A stretch of DNA of 64,000 bases from Microbispora oryzae (GTDB taxonomy: Bacteria > Actinomycetota > Actinomycetes > Streptosporangiales > Streptosporangiaceae): positions 150,763-214,762 of the forward strand of contig NZ_JAFCNB010000012.1 in assembly GCF_017896165.1 (NCBI RefSeq). The letters run 5' to 3'. Below are positions 43,126 through 51,105 of this stretch, in pieces (position 1 is the first letter of the stretch; every line of letters starts with the position of its first letter). Below the pieces are notes generated by a model. That model did no database searches, was not told the origin of the DNA, and worked only from the letters and a program-made list of their open reading frames with translations. The translations under genes and the position numbers were made by a program.

Positions 43126-43273
43126 GGCCGCCTCCCCGCCGCGCCCCGCGACACGGCGCGGGGGCGAGAAACATCCTGCGGATCCGCAGGTAACGCCTGA
43201 TGTCCGGGATGGACTGGACGACCAGGACGGCCAGGCCGGTCAGGAACAACATGATGATCAGTCGTTTCAGCAT
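43118..43273 (-). CDS. DUF6893-like tiny membrane protein
   Basis: A 51-residue protein starting MLKRLIIMLFLTGLAVLVVQ, followed by PDIRRYLRIRRM. One membrane helix is followed by an arginine-rich amphipathic motif. It has an excellent ribosome-binding site (GAGGAGGAGAGACG directly before the ATG). It overlaps the protease gene by 7 bases and hypA by 8, so it is clearly part of the operon. The P-D-I-R-R-Y-L pattern matches small actinobacterial proteins I know as DUF6893; the function is unknown. It might be a membrane anchor or assembly factor for the soluble hydrogenase. Confidence 0.75.
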   Translation of the reverse strand: MLKRLIIMLFLTGLAVLVVQSIPDIRRYLRIRRMFLAPAPCRGARRGGGHA

Positions 43274-43767
43274 CGTCTCTCCTCCTCGCGCCGGGGAACG
43301 GCGGGCGCTCCCGTCTCCTGCGCGATCATTTCGATCACGAGATCGGCGGCCCGGCCGACGGCCCCGGAGACCGCGGGGCTCAGCTCCATGCCGGGCGAGG
43401 CGTCGGCCGGCTCGCAGCCGACCAGCAGGATCCGGCCGGTGAACTTCGTGGCCAGCGTGACCGCGAGCGCCAGCACCGCGTCCGGGGTCATCGCGTGCGC
43501 ATCGACGAAGGACGGCGCCAGGTCGGCTGGAGAGGGCTCAAGGACGTAGAGGGTTCCGGGCGGACGGCCCCGCGACACCGTGTCCAAGATGATCACCAGG
43601 TCGTACCCGGAGGTCAGCTCGTAGGCGAGGTGTACTCCGCGGATGCCGAAGTCGCCCACCTCGGCCTGCGGCGGGAGATCTCGTTCGGCGAGGCGGTGGG
43701 CGACCGCCACACCGAAGCCGTCGTCTCCGAGGAAGACGTTGCCGACCCCCGCCACCAGGATCCTCAT
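43267..43767 (-). CDS. Hydrogenase maturation endopeptidase (HyaD/HycI family)
   Basis: A 166-residue protease with the family start RILVAGVGNVFLGDDGFGVAV, containing the first nickel-binding acidic residue, then VGDFGIRGVHLAYEL and VIILDTVSRG. After nickel insertion such proteases remove the C-terminal tail of the large subunit. The HhyL product indeed ends 22 residues after its last active-site motif residue. ATG 43767 overlaps the preceding gene's stop (ATGA). Confidence 0.92.
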   Translation of the reverse strand: MRILVAGVGNVFLGDDGFGVAVAHRLAERDLPPQAEVGDFGIRGVHLAYELTSGYDLVIILDTVSRGRPPGTLYVLEPSPADLAPSFVDAHAMTPDAVLALAVTLATKFTGRILLVGCEPADASPGMELSPAVSGAVGRAADLVIEMIAQETGAPAVPRREEERRC

Positions 43768-45134
43768 GACGACTCCTCCTCGATCGGCTCGACCTCGTCG
43801 GGGGCGAAGTAGAGGTACCGCCCGTGCGCGCGGTGCAGGTCGGCCCCCGGATCGTCGTCCAGGGTGACGGCCAGGTGCCGCCTCCCGTCGACGTCGAGCA
43901 GGACGGCCTCCACGCGGGCGGTCCGCCCGGCCAGGAACATGTCGTACGGGTCGGCGCGGCGCCGGCCGGGGGCGAGCCTGACCCGGCTGCCGCGCGCTAC
44001 CGGCACCCCGCCGATCACCACGCCGTCGGTCTCGGGCGACACCTCGTGGTCGGCGCGCGGATCCCACCACGGGGTCTCGCCGGTGGCACCGCCAGTGGTG
44101 CTGTCAGCGGTGCCGCCCGTGATCACCTCGGTCTCGCGGACGGCGCCGTGCAGGCGTTCCAGCACCGCAGGCGGCAGGTCGCCGATCCGGTCGAGGATCG
44201 CCGCGGCCCGTGGGTCGGTGGCCCGCGCCTCGCGCCTCTCGGCGTCGGTCAGGGCGAGGGTGCTCAGGGTGAGCAGCTCGTCGATCTCGGTGGCGTCGAA
44301 CAGGTCGCCCTGGCTCTCCGGGGCGACGGACGGGTAGTCGTACAGGATGATGGGCGAGGAGAGCACGGCGTCACGGTGGTCCCGGTCGCCGATCAGCACC
44401 GGCCAGGTGTGCTCGTTGCGGCAGAGTTCGGCGGCCGGCCTCGCCCATTCGGGCGGGTCGAGCATCGAGACGAAGGCCCCGCCGGTCACGCCGAGGAGCA
44501 CGTGCGCGGCGACCAGCGAGCGGCGCAGCGCGTGCTCACGCGGCGCGTCGGGCAGGTCCCAATCGGCCAGGTTCTCGATCCGCACGTGCAGCCGGACCAG
44601 CCGGTACGGCCCGGGCAGCCGCTCGGCGGCGACCCGGAGGGCGGCGTCCACCCGTTGGCGGGCGGCGACGACCCGGCCAAGCCGTTCACCGGTGGGGGAG
44701 AGGAGGGGCTCGGTCCACGAGTCCGGGGGCAGGTGCACCCCGATGACCCGCTCCGCCTCCAGGATGCGGCCGAGCGGCAGGACGTGCCGCACCTCGCGGT
44801 CGGTGGCGTCGTCGTACGAAAGGTGGGTCCGTCCGCCCGCCTCCAGTTCGGCGACGGGCCGGTAGCCGCCGGCCTCGGCGCGCTCGACGGTCCTGGCCCG
44901 CACCTGCAGGAACCGCAGCCACAGCTCGACGGTCGCCTCGCCGGGCGCTTCGAGCAGGCACTCGGTGACGCTCGCCGACGGCTCCTCGGTGGCGGAGAAG
45001 CCTGGCGGAACCAGCACGCCGAACTGCCAGCGCAGCCGGTTCTTCGCGGCGGACGCCCGGTAGGGATAGAGCAGGTATCCCTCGTAGAGGACGGCGTCGG
45101 CGACCCGGCACGCCGCCTCCAGCCGCGCGCTCAT
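43764..45134 (-). CDS. Conserved hydrogenase-cluster protein of unknown function
   Basis: A 456-residue cytosolic protein that I recognise only from its position in actinobacterial group 1h hydrogenase clusters. It starts LEAACRVADAVLYEGYLLYPYRAS and KNRLRWQFGVLVPPGF, with later motifs LPDAPREHALRRSLVAAHVLL, SMLDPPEWA, WPVLIGD and SPIILYDYPSVAPESQGDLFDATEIDELL. The C-terminal 90 residues (GSRVRLAPGRRRADPYDMFL, VEAVLLDVDGRRHLAVTLDD) look like a small beta-rich module. No membrane segment or metal-binding cluster is evident. It overlaps both neighbours by 4 bases. A role in assembly is inferred from conservation of position alone. Confidence 0.7.
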   Translation of the reverse strand: MSARLEAACRVADAVLYEGYLLYPYRASAAKNRLRWQFGVLVPPGFSATEEPSASVTECLLEAPGEATVELWLRFLQVRARTVERAEAGGYRPVAELEAGGRTHLSYDDATDREVRHVLPLGRILEAERVIGVHLPPDSWTEPLLSPTGERLGRVVAARQRVDAALRVAAERLPGPYRLVRLHVRIENLADWDLPDAPREHALRRSLVAAHVLLGVTGGAFVSMLDPPEWARPAAELCRNEHTWPVLIGDRDHRDAVLSSPIILYDYPSVAPESQGDLFDATEIDELLTLSTLALTDAERREARATDPRAAAILDRIGDLPPAVLERLHGAVRETEVITGGTADSTTGGATGETPWWDPRADHEVSPETDGVVIGGVPVARGSRVRLAPGRRRADPYDMFLAGRTARVEAVLLDVDGRRHLAVTLDDDPGADLHRAHGRYLYFAPDEVEPIEEESS

Positions 45135-45778
45135 CGGCCCTTCTCCCTCAGCAGCAGTCCCAGCGCCTCGTCGTAGGTGGCCAGGGCGTGCTCGGTCTTG
45201 AATCGGCGCAGGTCACGCAGGGTGTCGCGGCCCAGCCGCAGCCAACCGGCGCCGGGGAACGCCCGGTCCATGAGATCACGCCACACCGCGACGGGAAGGC
45301 GGTGCCGCGCCTCGCGGTCCCACGGCACGGGACGGGCGGCGAACCGGGCATGGTCCCGGCCGTAGACCGCGCCGAAGACGGTGCCGCTGAACAGCAGGAG
45401 CAGGGGGATCTCGCCCTCGTCGAGGGCGGCGAAGTAGGCCCCGGCCGCCACCTCCAGGTCGTATCCGCAGGCCACGGGGAGATCCGCCTCGGTCTCGCCG
45501 GTGAAGCCGGGCACCACGGTGGAGACGGCGGCGAACTGGATCGGCTTGAGCGTGTCGCCCCACCGCGACGGCTCGCCGAAAAGGTCCGCGAGCAGGTCCG
45601 CCTCCTGCGGCGCGTACGACCGGCGGCGCGGCTCGATCCGGATCTGGCAGCGCAGCGCGACGGCGTGCACGCCCTCGGGGGCGGGGTCGGCGAGGCGCAG
45701 CCGGAAGACCAGCGTCGGCGCGGCCGCGTACGGGTCGGCCCGCGCGCCCAGGCACTCGATGCTCAGGTCATCGGCCAT
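45131..45778 (-). CDS. DUF6084-like hydrogenase-cluster protein
   Basis: A 215-residue protein beginning LSIECLGARADPYAAAPTLV. Beta-rich segments (VHAVALRCQIRIEPRRRSY, GYDLEVAAGAYFAALDEGEIPLLLLFSGTVF) are followed by a helical C-terminus ending ATYDEALGLLLREKGR. It matches the protein family annotated DUF6084 in actinobacterial hydrogenase clusters, by recollection. No catalytic motif is apparent. It overlaps the upstream DUF5947 gene by 11 bases and the downstream gene by 4. Confidence 0.72.
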   Translation of the reverse strand: MADDLSIECLGARADPYAAAPTLVFRLRLADPAPEGVHAVALRCQIRIEPRRRSYAPQEADLLADLFGEPSRWGDTLKPIQFAAVSTVVPGFTGETEADLPVACGYDLEVAAGAYFAALDEGEIPLLLLFSGTVFGAVYGRDHARFAARPVPWDREARHRLPVAVWRDLMDRAFPGAGWLRLGRDTLRDLRRFKTEHALATYDEALGLLLREKGR

Positions 45779-46523
45779 GCGGGCCCCTCTCGGGCTCGAC
45801 GACCTTCGCCCGTTCGCGCAGCCCGGCGAAGAAGCCGTCGATGGCGTTCCACGCCTCCTGGCCGCCGTCGAAGCCCTTCCAGTGCAGCCGCACGAGGCCG
45901 ACCAGGTGATAGCAGGCGTCGATCGGCACGAGATGGCAGGCGAACCCGGCCGGACCCCCGTCGGCCGGACCCCGGTCGGCCGGACCCCGGTCGACCAGCA
46001 GGGCCTCGACGTCGGGCTCGGCGTCCGCGAGCTCGGGGTTGTCGGCCAGCACCCGCTCCCAGATGTCCAGGCGCAGCAGCGACTCGGTGGCGCCCGCCGG
46101 GCTGGGGTAGAACGCGACCGTGCGGCCGAGGGCGCTGTTGCGGAAGAAGAACGCGGTGCGGACAGGGATGCTCAGTTCCTCCCAGTCGGCGGTGGCGATG
46201 CGGAAGGACGGCGCGTAGAGGTAGCGGTCCGGCACGGCCCGATACCGGCCCCGCGCGGCGGCCCGCGCGGTGAACAGCAGGCGGCAGCCGCGGCAGGCGC
46301 ACATCAGCGACCGGGTCTCCACGTCGACCACGTGACCGTGGTCGTCGCCGACCGGCTCGGCGCACATCTCGCACCGGGCGGTCACCGGGCCAGCCACCGG
46401 GCCAGCTACCGGGCCAGCCACCCCGGCGGTCGCCTGGGCGTTTACCTGGGCGTTTGCCTGGGCGGCCTCGGGGGCGGGCCCGGCACTCGGGGGCGCGCGG
46501 AAGCGGCGCAGTCCGTTCGTCAC
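45768..46523 (-). CDS. DUF5947-like hydrogenase-cluster protein with zinc-ribbon-type cysteines
   Basis: A 251-residue protein. After a repeat-rich leader (GPVAGPVAGPV) it carries a four-to-five cysteine cluster: CEMC, about 23 residues, then CACRGC. This could hold zinc or an iron-sulfur centre. YRAVPDRYLYAPSFRIATADWEEL, FFFRNSALGRTVAFYPSPAGATES and CHLVPIDACYHLVGLVRLHWKGFDGG follow. A DRGPADRGPADGG linker repeat lies between. The strong GGAGG and GTG 46523 overlap the upstream stop. It resembles the family annotated DUF5947. The redox or structural role is unknown. Confidence 0.75.
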   Translation of the reverse strand: MTNGLRRFRAPPSAGPAPEAAQANAQVNAQATAGVAGPVAGPVAGPVTARCEMCAEPVGDDHGHVVDVETRSLMCACRGCRLLFTARAAARGRYRAVPDRYLYAPSFRIATADWEELSIPVRTAFFFRNSALGRTVAFYPSPAGATESLLRLDIWERVLADNPELADAEPDVEALLVDRGPADRGPADGGPAGFACHLVPIDACYHLVGLVRLHWKGFDGGQEAWNAIDGFFAGLRERAKVVEPERGPHGR

Positions 46524-47095
46524 GGCACCTCCTCCGGCACCGGGCACGGTCCGGGCGGGCGCGGCGCGATGTGCAGCAGCGGCCGGACCGGCGCGGTCGC
46601 CCCGTCCACGTCCACCCCGTCCACGTCCACCCGGACGACCTCGGGGGCGGCCTTCGTGATCGCGCGTTCGATGGCCTGGGTCACCGTGACCCGCGAGGAG
46701 GGACAGCCGTGGCAGGTGCCCTCCAGGCGCAACCTCACGACCCCGGCCCGGTCCACGCCCAGCAGTTCGACGCCGCCCTCGTGCGACCCCAGGTAGGGCC
46801 GGACCTCGTCGAGCGCGATCCGCACCCGCTCCTCCGTGGTCAGCGGGTGCAGATCGTGGAGCACCAGGAGCCCGGAGACCAGCTCGTCCTCGATCAGCCC
46901 ATGCAGCACGTCCCCGGCCCCGGCGTCGGTGACGATCGTCATCACGTGTTCGAGCCCCGTGCCGTACAGCTCGACGAGGACCCGGACGAGCTCCTCCGCC
47001 CTGGCGCGCGCGACGGGGTCGGCGAGCGCGCCGAGCTCCCCCACGAGCGCCTCGACGCGCTCGCCGGCCGCCTGCACCTCCGGGCCGCGGGGCAC
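46520..47095 (-). CDS. NifU-domain protein of the hydrogenase operon (HhyE-like)
   Basis: A 191-residue protein. The N-terminal half is helical (ERVEALVGELGALADPVARA, VMTIVTDAGAGDVLHGLIEDELV). Then comes a NifU C-terminal domain: VRPYLGSHEGGVELLGVDRA and LRLEGTCHGCPSSRVTVTQAIE, with the metal-binding CHGC pair. In mycobacteria an iron-sulfur protein called HhyE is encoded next to the group 1h subunits and is thought to relay electrons. As I recall, it also has a Rieske domain; none is visible here. GTG 47095 starts three bases after the hhyL stop. Confidence 0.85.
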   Translation of the reverse strand: MPRGPEVQAAGERVEALVGELGALADPVARARAEELVRVLVELYGTGLEHVMTIVTDAGAGDVLHGLIEDELVSGLLVLHDLHPLTTEERVRIALDEVRPYLGSHEGGVELLGVDRAGVVRLRLEGTCHGCPSSRVTVTQAIERAITKAAPEVVRVDVDGVDVDGATAPVRPLLHIAPRPPGPCPVPEEVP

Positions 47096-47098
47096 GGC

Positions 47099-48910
47099 TC
47101 ACTCTCCGGGCGCGAAGGCGTGCGGGCTGTGCACGAGGCGCAGCTCCCTGCCCCGGCCGAGGTACATGTGGACGCCGCACGGGAGGCACGGGTCGAAACT
47201 CCGCACGGCCCGCATGATGTCGATGCCCTTGAACGACTCCGGCGGGTTCTCCTCGAAGATCGGGGTGTTCTGCACCGCGTCCTCGTAGGGCCCCGGCGTG
47301 CCGTACGGATCCCGGACGCTCGCGTTCCACGGCGTCGGCGGGTACGGGTGGTAGTTCGCGATCTTGCCGTTCCTGATCACCATGTGGTGGGAGAGCACAC
47401 CGCGGACGGCCTCGGTGAAGCCGCAGCCGATGGCCTCCTCCGGCACGGTGAACGGCGACCAGGTCATCGTGTGGCCCTGCCGCACCTCGTCCAGCGCCCG
47501 TTCGACGAAGTGGAGCGCGCAGGCCGCCGCGTACGCCTGGAAGTACGTCCTGGCCCGGTTGCGTTCGATGGCGTTGGACAGCAGCTCGCCGCCCCGTTCC
47601 GGGATGCGCCACTCGAACGTCGTCTCCGGCCGGGTGGCGGTCTTCGGCAGGTTGATCAGCACGCTGTGCCCGGTGGCCCGGACGTAGCCGATGTCCACCA
47701 GCCCGTTGAGCGCCGTCGACCACAGCCGGGCCAGCGGGCCGCCGCCGGTGTCGAGGGGGAGCATGTCGGTCCCGTCGTACCAGCGGGGCGACATCACCCA
47801 GCTGTACTTGCCGCTGAAGTCGCGCTTCTGCGGATGCGGGATGGTGTGCTGGTTCCATGGATGCCGGATGTCCACCGGGTTGCCCAGCGGATCGGCGGTC
47901 ACGAACGGCTCCCGATCCTCCCAGTCGTCGTAGTAGGAGCTGCCGAGCAGGATGCGGATGCCGAGGTTGATGTCGACCAGGTCGTTGGTGACCAGACTGC
48001 CGTCGACGACGATCCCGGGGGTGACGAACATGCGCCGGCCCCAGTCGCCCATGGTCTCGTAGGAGAAGTCGCAGTGCTCGGGGTCGTTGAGGCTGCCCCA
48101 GCAGCCGAGCATCACCCGGCGGCGGCCCACTTCCTCGTATCCGGGCAGCGCCTGGTAGAAGAAGTCGAACAGATCGTCGTGCATCGGGACGACCCGCTTC
48201 ATGAACTCGACGTACCTCATCAGCCGGACGAGGTAGTCGGTGAAGAGCTGGACGGTCGCCACGGTGCCCACCCCGCCCGGGTAGAGCGTGGACGGGTGCA
48301 CGTGTCTGCCCTCCATCAGGCAGAACATCTCGCGGGTGACGCGGCTCATGGCCAGCGCCTCGCGGTAGAACCCGCCCTCCAGCGGGTTGAGCGAGCGCAT
48401 GATGTCGGCGATCGTCCGGTAGCCATGGTCGCGCGCGTGCGGCGCCTCGGTGCGCTCGGCCAGCGCGAGCACGCCGGGATTGGTCTCCCGGACCATCTTC
48501 TCGCAGTAGTCGACCCCGACCAGGTTCTCCTGGAAGATGTTGTGGTCGAACATGTACTCGGCGGCCTCGCCGAGGTTGATGATCCACTCGCCGAGGTGCG
48601 GCGGGCGGACCCCGTACGCCATGTTCTGCGCGTAGACCGAGCACGTGGCGTGGTTGTCGCCGCAGATCCCGCAGATGCGGCTGGTGATGAAGTGCGCGTC
48701 GCGCGGGTCCTTGCCCTTCATGAAGATGCTGTAGCCGCGGAACACCGACGAGGTGCTGTAGCACTCGGCGACCTCCCGGTTGGCGAAGTCGACCTTCGCG
48801 TAGATGCCGAGGCTGCCGACGATCCTGGTGATGGGATCCCACGCCATCTCGACGAGCTCGCGGTCCTGTTCCTGGCGGAACGCCTGGTCCTTCTCGTGTT
48901 GCAGCGTCAT
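47099..48910 (-). CDS. hhyL: Group 1h [NiFe] hydrogenase large subunit
   Basis: A 603-residue catalytic subunit. The four NiFe-ligand cysteines are present: RICGICGDNHATC (C80, C83) and DPCLPCGVH (C575, C578), with H581 two residues on. EMAWDPITRIVGSLGIY and NGLVDIGYVRATG are characteristic of the actinobacterial high-affinity group (1h, formerly group 5). These enzymes oxidise atmospheric H2 and tolerate O2. A 22-residue tail follows H581, compatible with endopeptidase processing. Translation is probably coupled to hhyS through two six-codon mini-ORFs in the 17-bp triple repeat just upstream. Confidence 0.96.
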   Translation of the reverse strand: MTLQHEKDQAFRQEQDRELVEMAWDPITRIVGSLGIYAKVDFANREVAECYSTSSVFRGYSIFMKGKDPRDAHFITSRICGICGDNHATCSVYAQNMAYGVRPPHLGEWIINLGEAAEYMFDHNIFQENLVGVDYCEKMVRETNPGVLALAERTEAPHARDHGYRTIADIMRSLNPLEGGFYREALAMSRVTREMFCLMEGRHVHPSTLYPGGVGTVATVQLFTDYLVRLMRYVEFMKRVVPMHDDLFDFFYQALPGYEEVGRRRVMLGCWGSLNDPEHCDFSYETMGDWGRRMFVTPGIVVDGSLVTNDLVDINLGIRILLGSSYYDDWEDREPFVTADPLGNPVDIRHPWNQHTIPHPQKRDFSGKYSWVMSPRWYDGTDMLPLDTGGGPLARLWSTALNGLVDIGYVRATGHSVLINLPKTATRPETTFEWRIPERGGELLSNAIERNRARTYFQAYAAACALHFVERALDEVRQGHTMTWSPFTVPEEAIGCGFTEAVRGVLSHHMVIRNGKIANYHPYPPTPWNASVRDPYGTPGPYEDAVQNTPIFEENPPESFKGIDIMRAVRSFDPCLPCGVHMYLGRGRELRLVHSPHAFAPGE

Positions 48911-48957
48911 CTCGGCTCCAGGGTCATCTCGGCTCCAGGCTCATCTCAGCTCCAGGG
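48907..48957. repeat. Three tandem 17-bp copies spanning the hhyS stop and hhyL start
   Basis: Three consecutive 17-bp units (48907-48923, 48924-48940, 48941-48957) differ by only one base each. On the minus strand each unit contains GGAG, CCGAG or CTGAG, and ATGA. The result is two tiny ORFs, MSLEPR and MTLEPR, each ending on the start of the next through ATGA, the last passing to hhyL. The hhyS stop lies in the first unit. Confidence 0.9.
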
Positions 48958-50022
48958 CGCCTTGTATCCGGTGAGCAGCTCGCGGCCCCGTCTGCGCCAC
49001 TTCGGCTCCTTGTCCACCGTCTTGAGGGTGAAGCCGCGCAGGGCGCGGACCACCGTGCCGTACGCCGCGCTCGTCGTCGACGAGATCCGGGCGCCGGGAG
49101 GCTCGTCCATGAACGGCATGAACTTGTCGGGGAAGCCCGGCATCGTGCACGCGATGCAGATGCCGCCCACGTTGGGACAGCCGCCGATCCCGTTGATCCA
49201 GCCCCGCTTGGGCACGTTGCACTTCACCACCGGACCCCAGCAGCCGATCTTCACCAGGCAGGTGGGCGTGCCGTACTCGGTGGCGAACTGGCCCTGCTCG
49301 TAGTAGCCGGCCCGGTCGCACCCCTCGTGGACCGTCTGGCCGAACAGCCACGTGGGCCGCAGCGCCTCGTCCAGCGGGATCATCGGCGCCTGCCCGGCCA
49401 GCTGGTGCAGCAGGTAGAGCAGCGTCTCCGACATGTTGTCCGGTTGGATCGGGCAGCCCGGCACGTTCACGATCGGCAGTCCGGCCTTCGACCGCCAGTC
49501 CCACCCCAGGTAGTCGGCGACGCCCATCGCCCCCGTGGGGTTGCCCGCCATGGCGTGGATCCCGCCGTACGTGGCGCAGGTGCCGGCGGCGACGATCGCC
49601 GTGGCCTTGGGCGCGAGACGGTCGAGCCACTCGCTGGTCGTCATCGGCTGGCCGGTGTCGGGGTTGTTGCCGAAACCGCACCAGTAGCCCTCCCGCTTGA
49701 TCGACTCGTTCGGGATCGATCCCTCGACGACCAGGACGAACGGTTCGAGCTCGCCGCGGTCGGCCCGGTGGAACCACTCGATGAAGGTGTCGGCGCCCTG
49801 CATGGGCCCGCACTCGAAGTCGATCAGAGGCCAGTGCACGGCGATCTTCGGCAGCCCCGGCAGCGCCCCCATCACGATCTCCTCGATGCTGGGCTGGGTC
49901 GCCGCGGTGAGCGCGACGGAGTCACCGTCGCAGCTGAGTCCTGCGTTGATCCACAGGAGGTGGACGACCGGCTCCTCCCGGGCCGCCGAGGTGTCTTCCT
50001 GGGTGTTCACGGGCGCTGTCAT
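48946..50022 (-). CDS. hhyS: Group 1h [NiFe] hydrogenase small subunit
   Basis: A 358-residue iron-sulfur subunit with no Tat signal peptide, so the enzyme should be cytosolic or membrane-attached from inside. The proximal-cluster region has WINAGLSCDGDSVAL (C31, then D34), AAGTCATYGGI and VPGCPIQPDN. This fits the three-Cys/one-Asp proximal cluster reported for the Ralstonia actinobacterial-type enzyme. Medial and distal ligands are in the C-terminal half: EGCDRAGYY, TCLVKIGCWGPVVKC and GGCPNVGGICIACTMPGFPDKF. ATG 50022 is 4 bases after GGAGAG and overlaps the SIS-gene stop. Confidence 0.95.
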   Translation of the reverse strand: MTAPVNTQEDTSAAREEPVVHLLWINAGLSCDGDSVALTAATQPSIEEIVMGALPGLPKIAVHWPLIDFECGPMQGADTFIEWFHRADRGELEPFVLVVEGSIPNESIKREGYWCGFGNNPDTGQPMTTSEWLDRLAPKATAIVAAGTCATYGGIHAMAGNPTGAMGVADYLGWDWRSKAGLPIVNVPGCPIQPDNMSETLLYLLHQLAGQAPMIPLDEALRPTWLFGQTVHEGCDRAGYYEQGQFATEYGTPTCLVKIGCWGPVVKCNVPKRGWINGIGGCPNVGGICIACTMPGFPDKFMPFMDEPPGARISSTTSAAYGTVVRALRGFTLKTVDKEPKWRRRGRELLTGYKAPWS

Positions 50023-50858
50023 CGGTCTCTCCATCCCCGTGACGACGTGCCTGCCCGCGCGGTGGCCAGCGCGTCCTGCGTCAGCTCCCACAGCGCGTGG
50101 TAGATCGTGGTCTGCGCCTCCTGGATGCGGTGCACCGAGGAGGAGGGCACGACGAACAGGTGGTCGATCGTGCCGATCTCGGCCATCTGGCCGCCCTCGT
50201 ATCCGGCCAGCCCGACGGTGAGCATGCCGCGCCGTGCCGCCTCCTGGAAGGCCGTGACGAGGTTGCGTGAGTTCCCGCTGGTCGACAGGCCGACGGCGAT
50301 GTCCCCGGCGCGGCCGGATGCGGCGAGCTGGCGGGAGAACACCACGTCGAACCCGATGTCGTTGGCCAGCGCCGTCACCACCGCCACGTCGGCGGTGAGC
50401 GCGAACGCGGGCAGGGGCAGTGGGGGTGGCGGTGGCTGTGGAAGGGACACAGCCGCGCCGCCGGGCCGGGGTGCCGGGTGGAGGAACAGGGTGGCGACGT
50501 CCTGGGCGTCGGTGGCGCTGCCGCCGTTCCCGAAGGCGAACAGCCGCGCGCCCCGCCGGAACGCCTCGGCCATCGCGAGGGCGCAGGCGGCCAGCCGGTC
50601 GCCGTCGCGTTCGAGCACGGTCCGGCGCAGGGCGACGATCTCGTTCGCCTTCTCGACGGTCGAGTCACGGACGGCGGCGAGCACCGGGGCCAGGACAGAG
50701 GACTGTGCAGAGGCCGACCCCGAGCCGGGGGTCGCGTCCGCCTCGTCCGTCCCGGAGTAGAGGAACGGGTACAGCGACGCCATCGGGTCCGTCGACTTTG
50801 TCGGGTCCATCGGGTCCATCGGGTCCGTCGGCTGCGTCGGCTTGTCCGGTCCGCTCAT
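50019..50858 (-). CDS. SIS-domain protein 1 (GmhA-like, hydrogenase operon)
   Basis: A 279-residue sugar-isomerase-fold protein resembling phosphoheptose isomerase. The phosphosugar loops are intact: AFGNGGSATDAQDVATLF and VGLSTSGNSRNLVTAF, with HRIQEAQTTIYHALWELTQ near the end. The glutamate matching E. coli GmhA Glu65 appears to be leucine (DVATLF in place of HFAEEL), while the later histidine is kept. The first 35 residues are a D-P-M/T-D-P repeat and a Pro-run (PQPPPPPLPLP) interrupts the fold. It abuts hhyS by ATGA. The substrate is unknown. Confidence 0.85.
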   Translation of the reverse strand: MSGPDKPTQPTDPMDPMDPTKSTDPMASLYPFLYSGTDEADATPGSGSASAQSSVLAPVLAAVRDSTVEKANEIVALRRTVLERDGDRLAACALAMAEAFRRGARLFAFGNGGSATDAQDVATLFLHPAPRPGGAAVSLPQPPPPPLPLPAFALTADVAVVTALANDIGFDVVFSRQLAASGRAGDIAVGLSTSGNSRNLVTAFQEAARRGMLTVGLAGYEGGQMAEIGTIDHLFVVPSSSVHRIQEAQTTIYHALWELTQDALATARAGTSSRGWRDR

Positions 50859-50865
50859 CGGGCGG

Positions 50866-51105
50866 TCACCCCCTCACCACCGCGATCGCCTCCTTGGCGT
50901 GGACCAGCACGGTGTCGCCGATCCGGGCGTCCACCAGGGCGACGCTCACCTCCTCGCGGCCGCGGCCGGTCTCCACGGTGGCGAGGCCGTCCCCGAGCAT
51001 CTTCACCACGACGACCGCCACCGCCTCGTCGGAGCACGTGACGCAGGTCCCCGTGGGGGTCCCCGTGGGACAGGCCCGAGGCGCGCCGGGCTCGGGGGCC
51101 GTCAC
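50866..51105 (-). CDS. HypC/HupF-like small protein (second HypC)
   Basis: A 79-residue protein whose second half (AVAVVVVKMLGDGLATVETGRG, then GDTVLVHAKEAIAVV) has the HypC barrel pattern. The essential Met-Cys start is missing. Instead, cysteines occur at about positions 12, 21 and 24 (CVTCSDEA). It therefore may not act like classic HypC in carrying the iron unit. It lies between two SIS-domain genes, overlapping the upstream one by GTGA, so the three products may form a complex. Confidence 0.75.
   Translation of the reverse strand: MTAPEPGAPRACPTGTPTGTCVTCSDEAVAVVVVKMLGDGLATVETGRGREEVSVALVDARIGDTVLVHAKEAIAVVRG

Noticed and set aside
45768..48842. A 1,024-codon minus-strand frame running through hhyL and into the DUF5947 gene
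   Set aside because: Only its last 251 codons are a real gene; the upstream part is an out-of-frame reading of the hydrogenase large subunit.
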